DNA of 64,000 nucleotides from Stomorhina lunata (Eukaryota > Arthropoda > Insecta > Diptera > Rhiniidae): contig OW121741.1 of the NCBI GenBank assembly GCA_933228675.1, forward strand, positions 115,070,694-115,134,693. The letters are read 5' to 3'. Of the stretch, positions 49,746-60,811 are shown piece by piece. A program made the position numbers and the translations under genes. Numbering within the stretch: the first letter of the stretch is position 1; each line of letters opens with the position of its first letter. The notes under the pieces were generated by a model that was not told the DNA's origin, searched no databases, and was given only the letters and a program-made list of their open reading frames with translations.

Positions 49746-50905
49746 TCAAACTTAGTAGTTCATGTATCGAATTTAGTTTCACAACTTTGATCTTAATGTC
49801 AATTTAATTAAGACACAGAACCTTTAGTCTATAGAAGAAAATAACTTAATCTTATATATAGTTTAGGAGATATCTGGAAATCAAAAAAGCATTTGAAGAT
49901 TCACTATTTTCGTTTTTCATTGGACAAAAACTAAGTTGACTCGGCTTTGCTCAGCGATCCCACTATAACCATGTGAATGGTTAAAGTCTCTTCTTTAAAA
50001 TGAGCTAAAAAATATTACAAAAATTTACAGATCGTAAAACAAAGTTTAAAATTTTCTGAAAAAAGTCACATAAATTGTTACGCATAATTTAAGCAAAAAG
50101 TGTTGCAGTCGTTTAGGCGTAACTTTTTAATCAAATTGAATTTAAGTGAAAGTCCCCTAGGAGTCGAACTATTTCAACCAAAATTAGTAGAGATCTTTTT
50201 TGGACGATCCAATAAACGTATGCCGAATTTCATCAAATTCTGTTGAGAATTAAGGTTTATATTGAGAATAAAAATAAGTGAAAAAGGGGGGGGTCCAAAG
50301 CAGGTACCCCTAAGAAGTAAATGAATTTTAAACAAAATTGGTTGAGCTCTTTGCTGGATTAACTAATAGACGTGTAGTAAAGTTTTTAAAATTCTGTTAA
50401 GAATTTTGAGTTATACATTGAGAACAATAATAAGTGAAAAATGGTGTCCAAGGCAGGTACCTCAAAGAGTCAAGGGATCTCATAAAAAATTAACATAAGT
50501 CTTTCTTGCATTAATTAGACGGGTACCGAATTTTTTCAAATTCTGATGAGAATTGCTTCTTATACATTGAAAAAATAATTGGTGAAAAATGGGGGTCCAA
50601 GACAGGTACTCCAAGAAGTCGATGAATTTCAACCAAAATAAGCAGATCTCTTTTTTGAATTAATTATTAGACGTGTGTTGAATTTCACCAAATTCTATTT
50701 CGAATTGCGACTTGTACATTAAGAAGGAAAAAAAGCTGAAAAAATGAGGGCCCAAGGCAGATACCCAAAGGAGTCGACGGATTTCGGAAATTTGTTTAAT
50801 TATTTTAATCTATATAACTAAACTAGTTTGCAAAATTTCGTCATTGTAGGGTCACTATTTATATTTTTTGCACTTCGATGTATGAAGAAATACCACTGTG
50901 TGCCA
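49746..50905 (+). mobile_element. Dispersed element with ~145-bp internal tandem repeats (copy 2)
   Basis: Same head ('tatatatagtttaggagat', 'caaaaactaagttgactcg', 'gttacgcataatttaagc', 'gtgttgcagtcgtttaggc') and tail ('gtcattgtagggtcac', 'gcacttcgatgtatgaag') as 28560-30080. It has only about five internal units, spaced about 145-155 bp (for example at 50290, 50446, 50598 and 50747). The variable unit number between copies shows the array expands or contracts. Confidence 0.75.
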
Positions 50906-51369
50906 TTGAGTTGAGGATTATATGAGAGAGAGTCTAAAGTGATTCCTTACAAAAGCGATATAGTGATTTGAGACCACTTTAAACTTTTTGTGACTACAAC
51001 AACTTTTTATTTTGATTTTTATTAGCTTGAATAATTTAGTTTTCAATATTGTATATAATTTCAGCCACAACCAACAGATTTCGTCATTGTCATATAAAAT
51101 TAACTTCTGCCAAAACTCATGGTCTTCTATTTAAATTTTTCTTTGACAGCATGTGGCACGAGCTTTTGTTTTTTTAATCGACTCAAAATTTGTATTATCT
51201 GTATAACTTTTAACTGCTTAATGTGTCAGTATTACCACCTATGGGGATATAGGGCATTTAAACTGAAATACAATATCGTATATTTTATATATTTAAACAG
51301 CGACCAGATATAAACTGACCACACATATCCCCATCAATATTTGCATAAATCCATATATACATACATAAC
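50906..51369. other. Unassigned stretch
   Basis: Unique-looking sequence; the frames near 51119-51313 have no supporting features. Confidence 0.45.
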
Positions 51370-51660
51370 ACGCTGCGACAAAAAAATAAAATAAAAGTTT
51401 CTGGGATGTTATACCATTTTTCTGGAAGGTACTGTCGAGTAGAACAACATCTTCAAAAAACATAAAATCGGTGGGCATTTGTCTAAGTTACGGGGTGATA
51501 AGTGCATACGGGTATGAAAACCGATTTTTTACCCGTAACTCCAGATTTTGGGGGTGTTTTGAAAATTCCAAAAACAGAGTGTTATTCTACTCGACAGTAC
51601 CTGCCATAAAAATGGTATAACATCCCAAATACTTTTACTTCATTTTTTTGTCGCAGTGTG
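51370..51660. mobile_element. 291-bp MITE with ~80-bp terminal inverted repeats and TAA duplication
   Basis: The left arm 'cacgctgcgacaaaaaaat', 'gggatgttataccattttt' and 'ggtactgtcgagtagaa' is mirrored by the right arm, reverse complement 'cacactgcgacaaaaaaat', 'gggatgttataccattttt' and 'ggtactgtcgagtagaa'. TAA flanks both sides (51367-51369 and 51661-51663). A 3-bp TAA/TTA duplication suits PIF/Harbinger-type elements, although a TA-inserting family cannot be excluded. The arms are still close to identical, so it is fairly young. Confidence 0.85.
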
Positions 51661-51663
51661 TAA

Positions 51664-52502
51664 GTATTAAATTCATAAGTGCATGAGAAAGTTTCAAACA
51701 ATTAATCCTTCCTTCCTTCTTAAGAGACTCTGAAATTACTCGTTTATACAATTTGCAATAATTTACAATAAAACTTAAATCAAAGGGAAATTTAATTTCG
51801 GTTCAATATAATCTCCCGCTGATAGAATAAATATTTAATATAACGATAAATGTGATTGTGAGTGTTTAAAAATTTAAATTATCAGAAAATTTTTAATATT
51901 AAGGAAATTTTCAAATAATTAAAGCTTAAAAAATAAATATAAATAAATAAATTCTCAATAAAAATCTGTTTTTTTAATGAATGTATTTTTTTAACTATAA
52001 CGTACTTTTTTAACATTAAATCAGAACATATTTTTTTCTACATATTTTATTCTACAAACCATATTTTTGCAACTGAAATTACAGATTGTTTGTGGTTTTT
52101 ACAAAACCAAAATTTAATTTATGTTGGAATATTTAAAAATGTAGTTACTGCATTACCATAAACAGAGTATCTCTATCTGTCTCTATTAACCATATAATCA
52201 ATAAACAGTTTATATCTGCATCTATTGGCCTTGTGTGGCTGTAATATTTAATATGAAAAAAATTTGTTTAAAAATCTGGTTTAATTTTTTACTCGTTTAG
52301 TATTTAGTTAGTGGGTAATACAAAAAACTAGAAAAACTTGATAAAAAATTAATTAAGTTGCAAAGACCGATCGATTAGTAAAAAACTACAAATAAAATTT
52401 TTCTTATTACATTCCATAGAAACAGAAAAACAACAAGCAAATGATTTCACAATGGCTTAAGAAAATAAAAACAAATTATATAACCTTCAGCAAATGAACG
52501 GC
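51664..52502. other. Unassigned A+T-rich stretch
   Basis: Nothing recognised. Confidence 0.5.
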
Positions 52503-52737
52503 CAAATCTTATATACCCACCGTGAAAGTTGAATCTAGAAACATATCTCATATATCTACGAGGGTGCAGCTAATTCAAAATGTGAAACAAATTCGACAAA
52601 AATTGGTATTTTTGGATAAATCTTTGGACTAAATTCGGTTGCAGTAGCTTTATAGTTTAACACTTAAAAGTATCTAAGTGGTTTCCCTGTTATTTGCAAT
52701 TTTCAGAAAATTTGGTTTCATAATCGGGTAAAGTTTA

Positions 52738-52983
52738 ACCAAAGACATTATAATATAAAGATGTTGCACATCCATACATTGATTTTCCGTATGGTCATTT
52801 TGAAAACTCCATAAAAAAGAGAGTATACCGCTTTTACTATAGTTCGGAAATGACTAATGGAGACGACTATTCAATGAAAGAAAGCTAAGTCATACACACG
52901 TGCTCATGAAATGTGTGTTTGTTTGTGTTTTTATGAGATTTTCATTATTCTTTATCCACCTTAATTTCAACATTGTCTTTGGT
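52738..52983. mobile_element. 246-bp MITE nested in copy E
   Basis: Tips are ACCAAAGACA (left) and TGTCTTTGGT (right), perfect over 10 bp. TTTA flanks both sides (52734-52737 and 52984-52987). Copy F has uninterrupted 'atatagttttacattaat' at the matching place. Superfamily unknown. Confidence 0.7.
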
Positions 52984-53028
52984 TTTACATTAATAAGCTG
53001 TTAAATACTTTTCGTTGTGCTTAATATG

Positions 53029-53628
53029 TCTGTGGCAATATGGAAGAATAGCTTAAGTCAAAAATTGAAGTTTTGAGATATCATCAATTTTGTGTAATTT
53101 TTCTTCTGCTTGATTTCTGCGAATAATTTATGAATTAATATAACATCTTTATTAGAAAAGCAGGATGAATATTTAAAAAAAAATATTCTTAAAATTAGAA
53201 GTTTTTACGTTTTTTCTACTTGAGCCCTTTTGTGAAACCGAATTCTGCGTTGAACTGGATCTTAAGTAACTTTAAGCGGTTCTGTTTAAATAAAAAGTAT
53301 GAATTGTCTAGTTTTATGTAAACATAAGTTGTTTGAAAATAATTATTTATTGTTTCAACGTCAACATTTATGCAGCTTAAGTGAAATTAAACGAAATCAT
53401 TATATGATCAGAGAAAAATCTGAATATATGCACAAAAATATGTGTACTTAAGTTGTTTTGATCAATGCACTATTGATTCAAAAAACTTAAGCTAAAAAGT
53501 AAACATACATAACATTGACAAAAACCCGAATTTTTTAAAACGGACTAAACACATTTAAGCTCCTTTGCTTCGACTTAACTCAATTCTCTCTTATGTCGAC
53601 TTAAGCTACTCTTCTATATTGTCACAGA
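53029..53628. mobile_element. 600-bp MITE of the CTGTGGCAAT family nested in copy E
   Basis: Tips are TCTGTGGCAATATGGAAGA (left) and, reverse complement, TCTGTGACAATATAGAAGA (right), followed by 'tagcttaagtc' on both sides. Flanks show a possible 2-bp TG duplication. Copy F has the empty site 'gtgcttaatatgaagttaga'. Relatives lie at 6351-6567 and 7069-7846 (the latter in inverse orientation). Confidence 0.85.
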
Positions 53629-53950
53629 TGCAGTTAGGCCAAATACGTTGATAGTAATAAGGGAGGTCCATATATTTGGTTAGAAGTTCCTAATGCATCT
53701 ACCGCATATAAAGACTGGACTTAACATTGATTGATAGCTTCTTATTTCATTGAAGCAATCTTAATATGCTGAGTGTACCTTCAAATCTTTTTGATTATAG
53801 ATATAAAAAGGGGATGTTATATATGTAAGAACTATAACCAAATGCTGACCGATTTTATCAAAATTTTGTGCACTAACTGGTATTTATATAAAGCTTATTT
53901 ATGTAAAATTTAGTGGTCATAGCTGCCATAATTTATAATTTATTAGATTT

Positions 53951-54017
53951 AAACTGGCATTTGTGAGGCCCTATGCTCCACTGGGATTCAAGGGTAACTG
54001 AAGAAACTGGCGTTTGT
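53951..54017 (+). mobile_element. 5'-truncated retroposon with 14-bp target duplication
   Basis: AAACTGGCATTTGT (53951-53964) recurs with one change as AAACTGGCGTTTGT (54004-54017). The 39-bp insert is 'gaggccctatgctccactgg' then 'gattcaagggtaactgaag'. Same 3' end as the insertion at 20764-20835. Copy F is uninterrupted here ('ctgtcgtttgtggcatttt'). Confidence 0.85.
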
Positions 54018-54705
54018 AACATTTTAGTGGTTTTCGAGAGTTGTTTTTATATGAAAGATATAGTCAAATATAAACCGATTTCCATAAAATTATATATATT
54101 GACTAAAAGTTGCATAAAACTTCTCTGTTCTAAATTAAGTCGTCATAGCTATTACAATTGGATTCAATTTTCAGCATTAACGTGATTCCCGGGGCGGGAA
54201 GCTCTAATTAAATGTGAGCTAATTTCGCCCATTTTCAATACACAACTTTTTCAAGATATCGAAAATACTTTTGTTAAATTTTGTCTCTCTAGCTCCATTC
54301 GCTAAGGCGTTATCGGGCTTTCATTTGGGGGACAGATGGACACAAACCCTTTATCTTTTTGGTATTTTTTGTGTTTCCGTAAGTTTTATATGGGAGCTAT
54401 GGTTAAATGGTGACCGATTCTAACAAAATTTTGCACACTGCCTGGCATTGGCATAAGACTTGATAGTGCTGAATTAAGTGGCTATAGCTATTATAATTTA
54501 TCATATATAGGCACTTAAGTATATTCTAGCTGAAATTCAGGCTGTTTCCGTAAGTGTTTTGTATGGGACCTATGGGTAAATGTGAACTGATTTCGATGAA
54601 ATTTTATATACTGCCTATATATACTGCTTACTGTTTATATAAGACTTCTGTATACTTAATTTTATCGTCACACGTGTTATAATTTGTCATTTATAAGCAA
54701 ATAAG

Positions 54706-55029
54706 CAATTAGAAATTGTGAATCGCCGTAGTATAGCAGGTTAGTCACCCGCCTAGCATACCAGAGATCTCAGGTTCGATCCCTGGCCAGACCCATTTAA
54801 AAAAAAAAAATATTTATTAAACATAGCGGTTCACCTCATAACTTAGCTATCCAATGGTTATTGAGTATTAGGCTATGTAAAACTTCTCTAATGCATTTGC
54901 CGTTTGAAGCCAGAGTTGAAACGTAGGTCCCTTTCAATGTGTCTAAAAATAGAATGAGATGAAGCCTATTGTCTGAGAGAAGTTCCAATTGGAATGTTGT
55001 CGTGGAAATTATTATTATTAAACAATTAG
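54706..55029 (+). mobile_element. tRNA-derived SINE (310-bp body) with CAATTAG target duplication
   Basis: The body 54713-55022 begins with a tRNA-like head: 'gtagtatagcaggttagtca' (A-box region), then 'agatctcaggttcgatccct' with a perfect B box GGTTCGATCCC, about the right distance apart. An A-run and an unrelated body ('gtccctttcaatgtgtc', 'gagagaagttccaattgg') follow, ending with an (ATT)n tail. CAATTAG flanks both sides (54706-54712, 55023-55029). Copy F is empty at this site. It looks full length, and its pol III promoter boxes are intact. Confidence 0.9.
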
Positions 55030-55131
55030 CCTATGAGAGGTTATACGGAGCTATGGTCAAATGTAAACTGATTTTGCCCAATTTCAATACCAAAATTTTC
55101 CAAAAGTAAAGAATATTATTGCCAAATTTAG

Positions 55132-55222
<91 letters not shown>

Positions 55223-55250
55223 GGACGGACGGACGGACGGACGGACGGAC
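55132..55250. repeat. (GACA)n-(GACG)n microsatellite of copy E
   Basis: About 22 uninterrupted GACA units followed by about 7 GACG units, at the (GTCY)n position of the DINE-like element. The D-R-Q-T and S-V-C-L frames here are its translations. Confidence 0.95.
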
Positions 55251-55252
55251 AT

Positions 55253-55984
55253 AAACGGTTGGTATAAAAAGACCCATAAACTTATGAATTTTTCTATTTT
55301 CTTTATAATTAATTAGCAAACTTTTGATGAAAGTAATCCATCGCACAACAGGTGAAACAAAAGGTTTTCGAACCAATCAAAAGGAGTAAATAACTTTCAA
55401 CATTTTTTGAAAATTGTTGATGAACAAGTACAAAAAAGTACTTCGTTAATATGAAAGCGAAAAAAATTACAATGAATCCAAATTGTTGCCGCTTCAATTC
55501 CGCCTTTTTGTTACTTCTATTTAAATCTAATTACTTATGCTAAATTTAATACAATTAAGAGTCTACAAATTTAATTTAGCAAAAATATAAAAACGGCAGC
55601 AGGAGCGAAGTTATCATCAGAACCAAAATACAAATTTCTAAGAAAAATAATACATTGAGTAAAATAAACTTTGTGCTCCCACATTGCCTTCGCGTTTTAG
55701 GGATAATATATAAGTGTTTTTCTTGTAATTATATTAAATAAATTTTACTTAATTGTTTAAAATAAATACTTGAGGCTTGTAGTTACAAGCCTCATTATAC
55801 GTGATTTATCTTGGGAAAAATACTCAAATTGCTCTTTCGTCGTTTATCAATAAAAAAAGAGAAGTGTTTGTACTTAGTGTGTTAATTAATGTGTTTTCAG
55901 TGTCTCTTCAGTTGTCATTGTTAATAGCTTTTTGGGCAATATACAAAAAATAACTGCTTTGTATGAAGAAGAAATATTTTTAAA
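55253..55984. other. Unassigned stretch
   Basis: Unique-looking A+T-rich sequence; nothing supported. Confidence 0.5.
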
Positions 55985-57690
55985 AACAAGTAAGAGTGTT
56001 ATATTCGGCTGTGCCAAATCTTATATTACCACCATCAAGTTGTATTAAGTTTAGTACCATATCTTATATATCTACGAGGGTGCATCTAATTTAAAAAGTG
56101 GACCAAATTTGTAAAAATTTGTTCAGCTAATCACAAATCTTTGGACTAAAGTCGGTTACAGTAACTTTATAGTTCAATATTTAAAAGTATCTAAGAGGCT
56201 TCCTTAGTATTTACTTTGAACAAAATTCGGTCTGATAACCGGATATAGTTTTACATTAATAATTTGTTAAATACTTTTCGTTGTGCTTAATATGAAGTTA
56301 GACCAAACACTTTGATAGTAATACAGTAGGTCCATATAATTTTTTAGGAGTTCCTAATGCATCTACCGTATATAGAGTCTGGACTTAGCATTAATTGACA
56401 GCTATCTAACTTCGTAGGTGCTATCTTAATATACTGTCTGTACCTCCAATTCTTTTTGATTGTATATATAAAAATAGCATGTTATATATATAAGAACTAT
56501 AGGCAAATGTTGACCGATTGTCACAAAATTTCATACACTGGCTCGTATTTATAAAAGGCTTATTTATATGAAATTTGGTGGCCATAGCTGTCATAGTTTA
56601 TAATTTAATAGCTTTTAGCTGTCGTTTGTGGCATTTTAGTGGTTTCCGGATTAGTTATTATATGAAAGTTATAATCTAATATGGACCGATTACCATAAAA
56701 TTTATTTTTTTTTATTTATTATGTTATAAGCCTTTTTGGCCAAATCAATCCAGCTTTATCATATGGCAAATACAAATGAATCTTACAAAATAAATTTCTT
56801 ATCGAATTTATAAATTTGATATACTGACCAATAGTTGCATAAAACTTCTCTGTTCTTAATTATGTCGTAATACCTATTACAATTGTATTCAATTTATCAG
56901 CATTAATGTGATTCCCGGGGTTATATGGGAGCTCTAACTAAGTGTGAACCGATTTCGCCCATTTTCAATACACAACTTTTTCAAGACATCGAAAATACTT
57001 TTGTAAAATTTTGTCACTATAGCTCTTTTCGTAAAGGCGCTATCGCACTTTCATTTAAACCCTCTATCTTTTTGGTATTTTTGTGTTTCCGTAAGTTTTT
57101 ATATGGGAGATATTGTCAAATGGTGACCGATTGTGACAAAATTTTGCACAATGGCTAACATTGACATAAGACTTCCTTGAACTAAATTTAATAGCCATTG
57201 CTTATCATTCATTCGCATTTAAGTATATTTTAGTTGCAATTTGGGCTGTTTTCGGAAATGTTATATATGGGAGCTATGGTTAAATATAAACCGATTATGA
57301 TAAAATTTTAGACCCTGAATAACGATCGTGTAAAACTTCTCAGTGCTAAATTTAATATATCTGTTATAATTTGTTATTTATTAGTAAAAAAGCAATTGAC
57401 TTATGTGAGGTTATACGGGAGCTACGGTCAAGTGCAAACCGATTTTGCCCAATTTTGATTTTTCCAAAAAATGAGGAATATTTTTGCTAAATTTCAGTGA
57501 CCTAGCTCCTTTCGTTCAGGCTTTATCGTGCCGACAACAGATAGACATGCGGACAGACTTAAGGACAGACAGACGAACAGATACACGGACAGACAGACAG
57601 ACTGACATGCGCACAGACGTACGAATAGATAGAAAGACAGACAGATATCGCTCAATCGTTTCTTTTGATTTGTCCCTCAAAAGATTAAGA
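55985..57690 (-). mobile_element. DINE-like element (copy F)
   Basis: Starts with the full tail 'aacaagtaagagtgttatat' plus 'tcggctgtgccaaatctta' and runs collinear with copy E to 'cgtgccgacaacagatagac' and a decayed (GACA)n at 57550-57650. Then 'tatcgctcaatcgtttc' follows and the 35-bp satellite begins, so the hairpin end is missing. It serves as the empty-site reference for the four insertions in copy E. Itself interrupted at 56704-56811. Confidence 0.8.
56704..56811 (-). mobile_element. Truncated retroposon 3' end nested in copy F
   Basis: On the minus strand the insert ends 'ttggccaaaaaggcttataa' then 'cataataaataaaaaaaaat', a poly(A)-type tail with AATAAA. AAATTT flanks both sides. Copies E and G continue uninterrupted ('ttcaataaaatttgatatgc' in G). 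Probably a LINE or SINE 3' fragment. Confidence 0.65.
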
Positions 57691-59130
57691 TTTTCTTTAG
57701 AAATTTTCTTGATGAAAGAAAAATATTTTCTATAGAAATTTTTTCGATGAAAGTGAAGAATTTTCTATAGAAAATTTTTCGATGAAAGAGCAAAATTTTG
57801 TATAGAAAATTTTTCGATGAAGGAGAAGAATTTTCTATAGAAAATTTCTTGATAAAAGAAAAAAATTTTCTATGGAAAATTTTTCGATGAAAGAGAACAA
57901 TTTTGTATAGAAAATTTTTTGATGAAAGAGAAGAATTTTCTATAGAAAATTTTTCGATGAAAGAGAAAAATTTTCTATAGAATATTTTTCGACGAAAGAG
58001 TAGAATTTTCTATAGAATATTTTTCGATGAAACAGTAGAATTTTCTATAGAATATTTTTCGATGAAGCACTAGAATTTTCTGTAGAATATTTTTCGATGA
58101 AAGAGAAGAATTTTGTATACAAAATATTTCGTGAAAGAGAAGAATTTTCTATAGAAAATTTTTCGATGAAAGAGAAGAATTTTCAATAGAAAATTTTTCG
58201 ATGAAAGAGAAGAATTTTCAATAGAAAAGTTTTTGTTGAAAAAGAAGAATTTTCTAAAAAAAATTTTCGATGAAAGAGAACAATTTTCTATAGAAAATTT
58301 TTCGATGAAAGATAAAAATTTTCTATAGAAAATTTTTCGATAAAAGAGAACAATTTTCTATAGAAAATTTTTCAATGAAAGAGAACAATTTTCTATAGAA
58401 AATTTTTCGATGAATGAGAACAATTTTCTATAGAAAATTTTTCGATGAAAGAGAACAATTTTCTATAGAAAATTTTTCGATGAAAGAGAACAATTTTCTA
58501 TAGAAAATTTTTCGATGAAAGAGAACAATTTTCTATAGAAAATTTTTCGATGAAAGAGAACAATTTTTCGATGAAAGAGAACAATTTTCTATAGAAATTT
58601 TTTCGATGAAAGAGAACAATTTTCTATAGAAAATTTTTCGATGAAAGAGAACAATTTTCGATAGAAAATTTTTCGATGAAAGAGAACAATTTTCTACAGA
58701 AAATTTTTCGATGAAAGAGAACAATTTTTATAGAAAATTTTTCGATGAAAGTGAAAAATTTTTATATAAAATTTTTCGATGAAAGAGAACAATTTTCTAT
58801 AGAAAATTTTTCGATGAAAGAGAAGAATTTTCTTTAGAAAGTTTTGAACTGAAAGAAAAAAATTTTCTATAGAAAATTTTTCGATGAAAAAGAAGAATTT
58901 TCTATAGAAATTTTTTCAGTGAAAGAAAAGAATTTTCTATAGAAATTTTTTCAGTGAAAGAAAAAAATTTTCTATAGAAAATTTTTCTATGAAAGAGTAG
59001 AATTTTCAATAGAAAAGTTTTCGATGAAAAAGAAGAATTTTCTTTAGAAAATTTTTCGATAATTGATAACAAATTTCTATAGAAAATTTCGCGGTGAAGG
59101 ATTACAATTTTCTATATTAACTTTCTTTTT
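57690..59130 (+). repeat. 35-bp CGATGAAAG satellite, array 3
   Basis: About 41 units of 'tttttcgatgaaagagaaca' (or 'agaaga', 'aaaaa') plus 'attttctatagaaaa'. Units between 58340 and 58730 are the most uniform; both ends are diverged. One unit near 58560 lacks its palindrome half. Joined directly to DINE-like copy F on its left. Confidence 0.95.
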
Positions 59131-60811
59131 TTTGAAAAATATGATCGATTTTTCTTTTAATTATAAAAGTTTCTTGTAGAGTAGACCACTTCAATTTATG
59201 GTTAAATTTTTTCTCTTCTTTAATATAATTTCATGGATGAAAAGCTAGAGTGTCATTATAAGTAACAGCACAAAATCAACATGACTTTTGAAAGAACTTG
59301 TCAACTTTTCCATATACATAAAGAATATGTACTGTCCTGCTCCATGTAAAGTGTTGATGATAAATAAATACTGGGTTAAAGTAACGAAAAGCAGTAATGA
59401 ACTCCGTACTCGTACATCATGGACACGAATTACATAGTCAAGTCACTTAAACTTCGACACATTTTAAAAATGTCAACTAAAAGTTGAAAATACAAACTGA
59501 AGTTATTAAACCCTGAAGTAGCAGCTAAAAGGCTTGAGGGATTTTTCTTAAATTTTTTTTTGTTATGTTATGTTAAAAATATTTACTTGCCGTAATCAAA
59601 AACAAATTAAACAATATTTTTTTTACCTCATCTTTTCACTTAAATACGAGGGTAAGTACCACATACCTGTAATGAGAAAAAAATTGAGGGAAAATTAAAA
59701 TTTAATTGGTTTTGTTTCATTTTTATTTTACATGTAAAATATATATATTTTAATGTTTACATTACTTTGTTGTAATGTATTGGCATGGGCTTCGTATGCG
59801 GTTGCATGCATTTAATTGTTTAAATTTTTTGGTTTAAAAACTACTTAAATGTAATTGTTTTAAATTTTTCAAAAATAAAGTTTTTTTTTATAAATTTTAG
59901 TAGTGAATGTGCAATGAATGAATTTAAATTTTTCAGTCAAGGTTTTTTTTATGATTTAAGTATACATAGAAAATTTTACTATGAAATAGTATAATTTTCT
60001 ATTTTTATTTCTTGAAAGATAACAATTTTGTATAGAAAATTTCTATGTGACAGAGAACAATTTTCTATAGAATATTTCACGATGAAAGACAAAAATTTTT
60101 TATAGAAAATTTTCTATTTTTTTTTTTATTTGAATAATTCAAAAGATTTTGCATTAATTTTTTTCAGTGTCAAGGCATTTCATAATGTGTTGAAAACTTC
60201 CGACTTTATTTGTAACACCTGTCACTCCATTGTTTATTTATTATATTGTAGTTTTATGTCATTTTCTGAGCTTTCATTTTCTTTATTTTTTTTTTTAATT
60301 TTTGCTATTTATTTGTTTGATATTGTTTAGATTTTTCTTTTTAATTATTTCAACTTTGTCAGTTGATATTAAAGTGGACAATTGTCTTCTTTTAATTATA
60401 GTTCATCATCATTGAATAACACTGTGATACAGAATCAAAAAATATCGTATATAGAAATTTGCTAGTTTTACTGAAATCCATTTAAAAATTTTATTAAATA
60501 AAAAATTTAGCATTAAAGTTGAGATCGAGAATAACTATAACTCTTGCAGCACAGTGTAATTAAAACAACAGTTTAAGTCTACTTTTATACCAATCAGGTT
60601 TGGCTCATCAAGTCTTGAAGAACTAAAATTGATGCAAACCAGACCGAACTGTCAAGTTTACGAAAATTTTGAAAATTTGTATGAACTGATGAAGAAAATG
60701 TTCGTGTGTGAACCGGAATGCAGGTTCAACAGAAATTTGAAGAAAAACTTGTCAAGTAAACGTGATGTGTGTAAAATAGTACTAACTCTTGGATTTTCTT
60801 TCCTGAGCTTA
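59131..60811. other. Unique-looking stretch, possible intron sequence
   Basis: Holds the best recursive-splice-like site (59667/59666) and a small relic of satellite units at 59960-60120 ('attttctatagaatatttc'). Short frames are compositional. Confidence 0.5.
59625..59700 (-). other. Candidate recursive splice site (ratchet point), strongest in window
   Basis: The minus strand reads 'ttccctcaatttttttctc', 'attacag', then 'gtatgtggtacttacc': a good pyrimidine tract and CAG fused directly to GTATGT at 59667/59666. Forty nucleotides downstream 'gatgag|gtaaaa' (59627/59626) could serve as the donor of an alternative recursive exon. The same strand carries the similar site at 33961/33960. Interpretation as recursive splicing is inference. 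Confidence 0.5.

Larger units (their letters stand above)
52503..55252 (-). mobile_element. DINE-like element (copy E) carrying four nested insertions
   Basis: Same subfamily as copies D and F. It begins 'aaatcttatatacccaccgt' and 'atatctacgagggtgcagct' and runs through 'ttcctaatgcatctaccgc', 'aaaaggggatgttatat', 'agttgcataaaacttctctg' and 'gtttccgtaagttttatatg' to a (GACA)n/(GACG)n end. Alignment to copy F shows four interruptions at 52738-52983, 53029-53628, 53965-54003 and 54713-55022, each with its own target duplication. Without them the element is about 1.5 kb. Confidence 0.8.

Noticed and set aside
54713..54790. Functional tRNA gene
   Set aside because: The A- and B-box regions are present, but acceptor-stem pairing is absent and the head is followed by a SINE body and (ATT)n tail with a target duplication.
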